From: an uncultured Collinsella sp. | GTDB taxonomy: Bacteria > Actinomycetota > Coriobacteriia > Coriobacteriales > Coriobacteriaceae | DNA: 18,677 nucleotides | Assembly (NCBI GenBank): GCA_900542175.1 | Contig: UQNC01000036.1 | Location: 1 to 18,677, forward strand | Reading direction: 5' to 3' | In this document: positions 13,084 through 18,677 of the stretch, one piece after another | How the letters are laid out: each line of letters starts with the position of its first letter | How positions within the stretch are numbered: the stretch's first letter is position 1 | Notes under the pieces: generated by a model | The model's database searches: none | What the model was told of the DNA's origin: nothing | The model's input: the letters and a program-made list of their open reading frames with translations, nothing else | Translations under genes and position numbers: made by a program

Positions 13084-14145
13084 ATGGAGAGGATACTCGG
13101 CGTTAATCTCTCTGGCTGGTTTATTCCCGAGCCTTGGGTGACCCCGTCGCTATACGCGGCGACCGGTGCATCCAACGCGGCCGAGCTGCAGGAGGCCATG
13201 GGCACCGCCGCCTATAACGAGCGCATGCGCCGTCATTACGAGACGTTTGTGAGCGAGGACGATTTCCGTCGCATGGCGCAGATCGGTCTCAATGCCGTGC
13301 GTCTGCCGGTGCCCTGGTATGCCTTTGGCTCGCAGGAGTCCGATGCGTCCTACATCTCGGTTGTCGACTACATCGACCGTGCAATTGAGTGGGCTGCCAA
13401 GTACGACATCCGCGTGCTGCTTGATCTGGCAACTGTGCCCGGTGGCCAGGGCGATTCCAACGATTCGCCCGCCACGCCGGAGGCTGTCGCCGAGTGGCAT
13501 TCGTCCACCAACGGCCGTCATGTCGCGCTCGACGTGCTCGAGCGCCTGGCCGATCGCTACGGCGAGGCCGAGAGCCTGCTGGGCATTGAGCTGCTGGACA
13601 CGCCGCAGATGAGTGTCCGCAAGAGCCTCTTCACCATGACGGATGGCATTCCGGCGCACTACCTGCGCAACTTCTATCGCGACGCCTACGAGCTCGTCCG
13701 TTCGTATATGCCCGAGGATAAGATCGTCGTCTTCTCGTCGTCGGGGCATCCCAACGAGTGGAAGCATTTTATGCGCGGCGCCAAGTACAAGAACGTCTAC
13801 ATGGACCTTCACCTGTACCATTACCGTGACGAGTATGCGCTCGACATCACGAGCCCCCGCGGGCTGACGACGGCGATTTCGCGTAACAAGCGCGAGCTTA
13901 AAGAGGCGATTTCGACTGGGTTCCCCGTGCTGGTGGGCGAATGGTCGGGTGCGGCGATCTTTGCCAACTCGTCGGTTACGCCCGAGGGCCGCAATGCCTA
14001 CGAGCGCGTGTTTATCGCCAACCAGCTGGCTTCGTTTGCGCCGGCTGCCGGTTGGTTCTTCCAAACGTGGAAGACCGAGAAGCGCATTGCAGCATGGGAC
14101 GCCCGCGCGGCGCTCGGTACGCTCGAGCGCGGCATGATTGAATAG
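13084..14145 (+). CDS. Glycoside hydrolase family 5-like protein with altered catalytic acid/base position
   Basis: A 353-residue protein, similar in layout to exo-1,3-beta-glucanase-type GH5 proteins. It has GVNLSGWFIPEPWVTPSLY at the N-terminus, GLNAVRLPVPWYAF, DLHLYHY near the middle and FPVLVGEWSGA with the nucleophile Glu at residue 286. The GH5 'NEP' segment that normally holds the acid/base Glu reads LLDTPQ (Asp172-Thr173-Pro174), so that Glu is absent. No signal peptide is seen, so the protein should be cytoplasmic. ATG at 13084 follows GAAGGGGG by 5 nt; GTG at 13081 is in frame too. The frame extends upstream to 12601 through the repeat array, which is not coding. rsmI starts 6 nt after its stop. 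Confidence 0.82.
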   Translation: MERILGVNLSGWFIPEPWVTPSLYAATGASNAAELQEAMGTAAYNERMRRHYETFVSEDDFRRMAQIGLNAVRLPVPWYAFGSQESDASYISVVDYIDRAIEWAAKYDIRVLLDLATVPGGQGDSNDSPATPEAVAEWHSSTNGRHVALDVLERLADRYGEAESLLGIELLDTPQMSVRKSLFTMTDGIPAHYLRNFYRDAYELVRSYMPEDKIVVFSSSGHPNEWKHFMRGAKYKNVYMDLHLYHYRDEYALDITSPRGLTTAISRNKRELKEAISTGFPVLVGEWSGAAIFANSSVTPEGRNAYERVFIANQLASFAPAAGWFFQTWKTEKRIAAWDARAALGTLERGMIE

Positions 14146-14151
14146 GTTGAT

Positions 14152-15030
14152 ATGACGCAAAACAGCGCCCATACGGGCAAACTCTATGTGGTCGGCACGC
14201 CCATCGGCAACCTGGGCGACCTGTCCCCGCGCGTTGGTGAGGCCTTTGCCGCTGCTGATGCCATCTGCTGCGAAGACACGCGTGTGACGTCAAAGCTACT
14301 GATGCACCTGGGCATTTCCAAGCCGCTTGTCCGTTGCGACGAGAATGTGATCGCCAGCCGCGCCGCCGGCCTGGTCGACCGTCTGCTGGCGGGGGAGACC
14401 CTCGCTTTTGCCTCGGACGCCGGCATGCCGAGCGTGTCCGATCCCGGCCAGGCGCTGGTCGAGGCGGCGCGTGAGGCCGATGTGCCCGTCGAAGTTATTC
14501 CCGGGCCCTCTGCTTGCGTCACGGCGCTCGTTTCGTCCGGTATTCCTTGCGAGCATTTTTTCTTCGAGGGCTTTTTGGGCCGAAAGCACGGCGACCGCGT
14601 GCGCCGTTTGCAGCGCCTTGCCGTGGTGCCCGGCGCACTCATCTTCTACGAGTCTCCACATCGCATCGTGGCGACGCTCGAGGCCGTGACGGAGGTCTTT
14701 CCCCAGCGTGAGGTTGCCGTCTGCCGCGAACTCACCAAGCTGCACGAGGAGGTCTTGCGCGGGCCCGCTGCCCAGCTTGCCGAGGAGCTGCGTGCTCGCG
14801 GCGAGGTAAAGGGCGAGATCGCGCTGGTCATCGCGCCGCCGAGCGAGGATGAGGAGGCCGGTATCGTGCCGGTCGGCGCTGCGGCAGCGGATCCCGACGA
14901 GGCCCTGCGCGAGGATATCCGCGCCGCGCTCGAGGAGGGGGAGCCCGCGTCTGCGGTGGCCAAGCGCCTGTCTCAGAAGTATTCGCGCCGCAAGCGCGAT
15001 GTCTATGCCATGGTGCTCGATATGCAATAG
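14152..15030 (+). CDS. rsmI: 16S rRNA (cytidine-1402 2'-O)-methyltransferase RsmI
   Basis: A tetrapyrrole-methylase-fold enzyme that adds the 2'-O-methyl group to C1402 of 16S rRNA in the ribosomal P site, using SAM. At 292 residues it has the family motifs GTPIGNLGDLSPR (15-27), CCEDTR, ASDAGMPSVSDPG and VIPGPSA, plus HRIV in the SPHRIV segment. The C-terminal extension after about residue 230 is helical and basic (SQKYSRRKRDVY), as in other RsmI proteins. The ribosome binding site before the ATG is weak. It lies 6 nt after the GH5-like gene, so it is probably co-transcribed with that gene. Confidence 0.96.
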   Translation: MTQNSAHTGKLYVVGTPIGNLGDLSPRVGEAFAAADAICCEDTRVTSKLLMHLGISKPLVRCDENVIASRAAGLVDRLLAGETLAFASDAGMPSVSDPGQALVEAAREADVPVEVIPGPSACVTALVSSGIPCEHFFFEGFLGRKHGDRVRRLQRLAVVPGALIFYESPHRIVATLEAVTEVFPQREVAVCRELTKLHEEVLRGPAAQLAEELRARGEVKGEIALVIAPPSEDEEAGIVPVGAAAADPDEALREDIRAALEEGEPASAVAKRLSQKYSRRKRDVYAMVLDMQ

Positions 15031-15054
15031 ATGGAGGATATCCAGCCCTTGCGC

Positions 15055-15060
15055 TAGAAT
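15055..15060 (+). promoter_or_regulatory. Possible -10 element of metG
   Basis: TAGAAT at 15055-15060, 40 nt before metG. The -35 region is poor. No terminator separates rsmI from metG, so read-through is also possible. Confidence 0.4.
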
Positions 15061-15099
15061 CATCCTCTGTATGCAACGTTTTTCTGGAGGACAAACCCC

Positions 15100-16701
15100 A
15101 TGGATCAAAGCAAGCCTTCGTTCTTTATCACGACGCCCATCTACTACGTCAACGCCGATCCGCACCTGGGCACGGCTTATTCCACCATCATCGCCGACGT
15201 TCAGGCTCGCTATCGCCGTTCCGCCGGCTATAACGTCAAGTTCCTGACCGGCATGGACGAGCACGGCGAGAAGGTCGCCGAGGCCGCAGCCAAGCATGGC
15301 ATGACGCCGCAGGAGTGGACCGATAGCCAGGCCCCGCACTTCAAGGAGCTTTGGAGCAAGCTCGAGATCTCCAACGACGACTTCATCCGCACCACCGAGC
15401 CGCGCCAGCATCATGCCGTGCAGTACCTGTGGGAGCGCATGAAGGAGTCCGGCTATCTGTATAAGGGCAGCTACGACGGTTGGTATTGCGTGCCTGACGA
15501 GACCTACTTCACCGATACGCAGGTCCAGAAGGGCGACGAGGAGTACGGCAGCGTTGGCCAGCACCTGTGCCCCGACTGCCACCGTCCGCTTGAGCGCGTG
15601 CAGGAGGAGTCCTACTTCTTTAAGCTTTCCGCCTTCCAGGACAAGCTTCTCAAGCTCTATGACGAGCACCCCGACTTTGTCGAGCCTGCGTTCCGCATGA
15701 ACGAGGTACGTAGCTTTGTCGAGGGCGGCCTTAACGACCTTTCCGTGAGCCGCACGAGCTTTGACTGGGGCATTCAGGTCCCGTTTGACGAGGGTCACGT
15801 GACCTACGTGTGGTTCGATGCGTTGCTCAACTATATGACGGCCGTCGGCTACGGTGTCGACACCGACGAGGCCCGTGCCGAGCTGGCCTATCGCTGGCCC
15901 GCGCAGTTCCACATCGTGGGTAAGGACATCATCCGCTTCCACTGCGTCATTTGGCCCGCGATGCTCATGGCCATCGGCGAGGCCCTGCCCGAGCACGTCT
16001 TTGCCCACGGCTTCCTGACCGTGCGCAATGCCGAGACCGGTAAGGCCGAGAAGATGTCCAAGAGCCGCGGCAACGCCATCGCTCCGCAGGATGTTATCGA
16101 CATGCTGGGCGTCGAGGGCTACCGCTATTACTTTATGACCGACGTGGTCCCCGGCACCGACGGCGCCATCAGCTTCGATCGTATGGAGCAGGTCTACAAC
16201 GCCGATCTGGCCAACAGCTGGGGGAACCTCATCTCGCGCTCGCTCAACATGAGCGCAAAGTACTTTGACGGCTGCGCCCCGGCTAAACCGGCGTCTGCCG
16301 ACGCGTTCGATAACCCGCTGGCAAAGATTGCCGACGGTTTGGTCGAGCGCTACATGGCCAAGATGGACGTGCTCGATTACGGTGGAGCCAAGGATGAGGT
16401 TATGGAGCTCATCCATGCCGCCAACCACTACATCGAGGACTCCGAGCCCTGGGCGCTTGCCAAGGACGAGGCCAAAGCTGACGAGCTGGCATTTGTGATC
16501 TACAACCTGCTCGAGGCCATCCGCATCGCCGCCCACCTGCTGATGCCGCTCATGCCCCAGACTTCTGCCGAGGCTCTGCGCCGCTTGTCCTGTGAGGGCG
16601 AGGCCGCGAGCGACGACCTCAAGGGCATTTGCACTTGGGGCCTGCTTGCCGGTGGTCAGCCCGTCGAGAAGGGCGATCCGCTGTTCCCGCGTCTGGCGTA
16701 G
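15100..16701 (+). CDS. metG: Methionyl-tRNA synthetase
   Basis: A class I synthetase that charges initiator and elongator tRNA-Met. The 533-residue protein has the HIGH-equivalent HLGT (22-25), FLTGMDEHGEK and the connective peptide with CVPDE and CPDCHRPLE. It also has WFDALLNYMTAVGY, HIVGKDIIRFHCVIWPA and KMSKS (318-322). The anticodon-binding helical domain follows. The connective-peptide knuckle shows only one Cys in its first half (CVPDE), so a complete four-Cys zinc site is not evident. There is no C-terminal EMAP/Trbp111-like tRNA-binding domain. TGGAGGA at 15085-15091, 8 nt before the ATG, sets the start. Confidence 0.97.
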   Translation: MDQSKPSFFITTPIYYVNADPHLGTAYSTIIADVQARYRRSAGYNVKFLTGMDEHGEKVAEAAAKHGMTPQEWTDSQAPHFKELWSKLEISNDDFIRTTEPRQHHAVQYLWERMKESGYLYKGSYDGWYCVPDETYFTDTQVQKGDEEYGSVGQHLCPDCHRPLERVQEESYFFKLSAFQDKLLKLYDEHPDFVEPAFRMNEVRSFVEGGLNDLSVSRTSFDWGIQVPFDEGHVTYVWFDALLNYMTAVGYGVDTDEARAELAYRWPAQFHIVGKDIIRFHCVIWPAMLMAIGEALPEHVFAHGFLTVRNAETGKAEKMSKSRGNAIAPQDVIDMLGVEGYRYYFMTDVVPGTDGAISFDRMEQVYNADLANSWGNLISRSLNMSAKYFDGCAPAKPASADAFDNPLAKIADGLVERYMAKMDVLDYGGAKDEVMELIHAANHYIEDSEPWALAKDEAKADELAFVIYNLLEAIRIAAHLLMPLMPQTSAEALRRLSCEGEAASDDLKGICTWGLLAGGQPVEKGDPLFPRLA

Positions 16702-16743
16702 AGACCGCGCGAGCGCCATATCGGCAATTTGCTGTTTAGCTGT

Positions 16744-16779
16744 AAGGGCATGGCCGCCACGGTCCATGCCCTTTTGTTT
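16744..16779 (+). terminator. Rho-independent terminator after metG
   Basis: A 10-bp stem (16744-16753 with 16764-16773), a 10-nt loop and then a T-rich tail. It separates metG from rsmA. Confidence 0.88.
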
Positions 16780-16811
16780 CAAGACGCCGCCATCATGCTA
16801 AGGAGGCAACC

Positions 16812-17672
16812 ATGACAACTTCGCCTTTGGCAAACCCCACGGCCACCAGGGAGCTGCTGGAGGAGTTTGGCCTTGCGACCAAGCATCGCCTGGGCCAGAA
16901 CTTTCTAATCGACAATCATGTGATCGAGCGTATCTGCGAGCTTGCCGAGCTTGCAGGTGACGAGCGCGTACTCGAGGTGGGTCCGGGTTGCGGTACGTTG
17001 ACACTTGCGTTGCTGCAGGAAGCGGCGTGCGTTACGTCCATTGAGGCCGATCCTGAGCTCGAACCGGTGCTCGACGCCCATGCCGCCGACTATGCCAACT
17101 TCCGCTTTATCATGGGCGACGCGCTTAAGGTTGGCCCGGAGCAGATTGAGCAGGCCGCCGGCGGCGAGCCCACGGTATTTGTCGCGAACTTGCCCTATAA
17201 CGTGGCGGCGACGATCATTTTGCAATTTTTCCAGACGATGCCGGCGCTCAAGCGCGCCGTCGTCATGGTGCAAAAGGAGGTTGCCGATCGCATTGCCGCA
17301 GTGCCGGGCAACAAGACCTATGGCGGCTATACGGCAAAGCTTGGCCTGTATGCGCAGGTAACGGGTCGCTTTGAGGTGCCGCCGCGTTGCTTTATGCCGG
17401 CGCCACACGTGGACTCGGCCGTCGTGCGTATCGACCGTGTTGACGGTGTGGTGCCCGAAGGACTCGATCGCGAATTTGTGGCCCGCGTGATTGACGCTGC
17501 ATTTGCTCAGCGTCGCAAGACCATCCGCAATTCCATGAGCGCCAACGGCTTTGCCAAGGACGTGCTCGATGCCGCCTTTGAGGCTTGCGGTATCGCACCC
17601 ACCACGCGCGCCGAGACGCTCGGCGTCGCCGACTTTGTGTGCCTGGCTCGGGAGCTTTCCCATGACGCTTAA
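16812..17672 (+). CDS. rsmA: 16S rRNA dimethyladenosine transferase RsmA (KsgA)
   Basis: SAM-dependent enzyme that dimethylates two adjacent adenosines (A1518 and A1519) near the 3' end of 16S rRNA. The 286-residue protein has RLGQNFLID (27-34), the SAM-binding motif VLEVGPGCGTLT (53-64), IEADPEL, GDALK and the catalytic NLPYN (126-130). The C-terminal RRKTIRN segment is typical of the family. TAAGGAGG at 16799-16806 gives an ideal ribosome binding site. Its 3' end overlaps tatD by 11 nt, so the two are translationally coupled. Confidence 0.97.
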   Translation: MTTSPLANPTATRELLEEFGLATKHRLGQNFLIDNHVIERICELAELAGDERVLEVGPGCGTLTLALLQEAACVTSIEADPELEPVLDAHAADYANFRFIMGDALKVGPEQIEQAAGGEPTVFVANLPYNVAATIILQFFQTMPALKRAVVMVQKEVADRIAAVPGNKTYGGYTAKLGLYAQVTGRFEVPPRCFMPAPHVDSAVVRIDRVDGVVPEGLDREFVARVIDAAFAQRRKTIRNSMSANGFAKDVLDAAFEACGIAPTTRAETLGVADFVCLARELSHDA

Positions 17673-18579
17673 TGCCGAACGCGTGACGTTTACCAAGAAA
17701 AAGAAGACGGTTGCTTGTCCCGTGCCCTTGGCACCGCTTGCCGACACACATGCGCATCTGCTTTCGTTCTGGGGCAAGGATGTGCCCGAGACACTCGTGC
17801 GTGCCAAGGCGGCAGGCATCGACCTGTTGGTGACGGTCTTCGACCCCATCGCCGACAAGCGCAGCGTGACGGACTATAGCGACTGGCTCGTGCGCGAAAT
17901 TCTGCCGATGCAGGATATCCCGCAGATCAAGTATCTTGCCGGCGTGCATCCGTATGGCGCGCCGGACTATACCGACGACATTCACGCGCAGGTTGTTGCT
18001 GCGCTTGATGACCCTTTGTGTGCCGGTATTGGCGAAATCGGTCTGGACTACCACATGGATTACGACGACGACATCACGCCGGCGCCCCACAGCGTGCAGA
18101 TTGATTGCATGGCGCGCCAGCTCGAGCTTGCCGTGTGTCGTAACGTGCCGGTGGAGCTGCATCTGCGTCACGAGGACATGGACCAGGAGCGTACCTCGCA
18201 CGTGGACGCCTACAACGTGCTTCGTGAGGTGGGCGTGCCCCAGGCCGGTTGTGTGCTGCACTGTTTTGGCGAGGACCGCGCCACGATGGAGCGCTTTGTG
18301 GAGCTGGGCTGCTATATCGCCTATGGTGGTGCGGCCACCTTTAAGCGCAACGACGACGTGCGCGAGGCATTTGCGGCAACCCCACTCGATCGAATTTTGT
18401 TCGAGACGGATTGCCCGTATATGGCTCCGGAGCCCATCCGCGGTCTTGAATGCGAGCCCGCAATGATCTCCATTACGGCAAACGCGCTGGTTAACGACCG
18501 TGTCGATCGCACTGGTGAGGACGCCGAAACAATCGCGCATGCCGCTTGGGAAAATGCCTGCAAACTTTTTCAAAAATAG
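17662..18579 (+). CDS. tatD: TatD-family metal-dependent hydrolase (DNase)
   Basis: The 305-residue protein has the TatD amidohydrolase-like metal site: DTHAHL (HxH at 30-32), GEIGLDYH, VELHLRHED, VLHCFGED and FETDCPYMAPEP. TatD enzymes are metal-dependent 3'-5' exonucleases; the exact cellular role here is not shown. The N-terminal 20 residues are basic and longer than the shortest family members. ATG at 17662, with GGAG at 17650-17653, is chosen over the longer in-frame ATG at 17551, which lies inside rsmA. The gene order rsmA-tatD, with overlap, recalls the common clustering of ksgA and tatD in Gram-positive genomes. Confidence 0.93.
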   Translation: MTLNAERVTFTKKKKTVACPVPLAPLADTHAHLLSFWGKDVPETLVRAKAAGIDLLVTVFDPIADKRSVTDYSDWLVREILPMQDIPQIKYLAGVHPYGAPDYTDDIHAQVVAALDDPLCAGIGEIGLDYHMDYDDDITPAPHSVQIDCMARQLELAVCRNVPVELHLRHEDMDQERTSHVDAYNVLREVGVPQAGCVLHCFGEDRATMERFVELGCYIAYGGAATFKRNDDVREAFAATPLDRILFETDCPYMAPEPIRGLECEPAMISITANALVNDRVDRTGEDAETIAHAAWENACKLFQK

Positions 18580-18611
18580 TTCTTGCGTTCGCGGTGGCGC
18601 TCCGTTATTCT
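18561..18611 (+). promoter_or_regulatory. Promoter of tRNA-Leu
   Basis: -35 TTGCGT (18583-18588), a 17-bp spacer and -10 TATTCT (18606-18611), 11 nt before the tRNA. An A/T tract (18561-18577), like that upstream of tRNA-Phe, overlaps the end of tatD. Confidence 0.78.
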
Positions 18612-18622
18612 AATTCCTGCAC

Positions 18623-18677
18623 GCGGGCGTGGCGGAATTGGCAGACGCGTACGGTTCAGGTCCGTATGGGGGCAACC
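18623..18677 (+). tRNA. tRNA-Leu (CAG), 5' part, cut by the window end
   Basis: The sequence starts GCGGGCGTGGCGGAATTGGC with the D arm, then anticodon stem TACGG/CCGTA and anticodon CAG at 18657-18659. A G-rich stretch that begins the long variable arm typical of class II tRNA-Leu follows. The variable arm, T arm and acceptor 3' strand lie beyond the window. Confidence 0.93.

Noticed and set aside
14296..16782. An 828-codon open frame on the minus strand
   Set aside because: It lies antisense to rsmI and metG, both with full family motifs; long antisense frames are common in GC-rich DNA with strong codon bias. Its translation is low-complexity and matches nothing.
17392..18573. A 393-codon open frame on the minus strand
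   Set aside because: Antisense to rsmA and tatD, with no ribosome binding site or recognisable domain.

Overview
The window is GC-rich, tightly packed bacterial DNA. It carries a Tad (tight adherence) pilus locus with no outer-membrane secretin, tRNA genes that do not encode CCA, and housekeeping genes rsgA, rsmI, metG, rsmA and tatD. Together these suggest a Gram-positive actinobacterium of the Coriobacteriia, most likely Collinsella or a close relative. The lineage call is inference from gene content and style, not a database result.

Layout. (1) 1-483: the 3' part of rsgA and a strong terminator. (2) 484-683: a promoter region with nested inverted repeats. (3) 684-10274: a 12-gene, mostly overlapping Tad operon: cpaB, a CpaE/TadZ-like ATPase, tadA, tadB, tadC, a Flp pilin, an unrecognised membrane-anchored protein, a second small pilin-like protein, a TadE-like protein, a large Cys-containing TadG-like protein, a second TadE-like protein and a DUF192 protein. 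No prepilin peptidase gene is present in the window. (4) 10294-10884: a probable type II toxin-antitoxin pair behind a palindromic operator. (5) 10923-11311: tRNA-Phe with promoter and terminator; its 3' tail and terminator are duplicated 186 bp downstream, with a 123-bp set of hairpins between the copies. (6) 11321-12896: an array of alternating palindromic repeats interrupted by a 1255-bp IS3-family element whose ends and 3-bp target duplication can be read directly. (7) 12982-15030: a GH5-like protein lacking the usual catalytic acid/base Glu, with rsmI 6 nt downstream. (8) 15055-18579: metG, terminator, rsmA, tatD. (9) The 5' part of tRNA-Leu(CAG), cut by the window end.

How the genes work together. 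TadA is the motor, TadB and TadC the inner-membrane platform, the CpaE-like protein the probable localisation factor, and CpaB an assembly protein. The Flp-like and TadE/G-like proteins are the fibre and pseudopilin components. All four pilin-type proteins share an Ala-Gln-x-Thr-x-Glu processing site in place of the usual Gly at -1. The second half is core translation (methionyl-tRNA charging, 16S rRNA methylation) with a mobile-element and repeat hot spot between the accessory and core parts.

Most interesting: an IS3-family element sits in the loop of a large imperfect hairpin inside an alternating palindrome array, resembling the known loop-targeting of E. coli REP/BIME sequences by IS1397. 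Also notable are the tRNA-Phe tail duplication, the Ala(-1) pilin motif and the GH5 protein without its acid/base residue.
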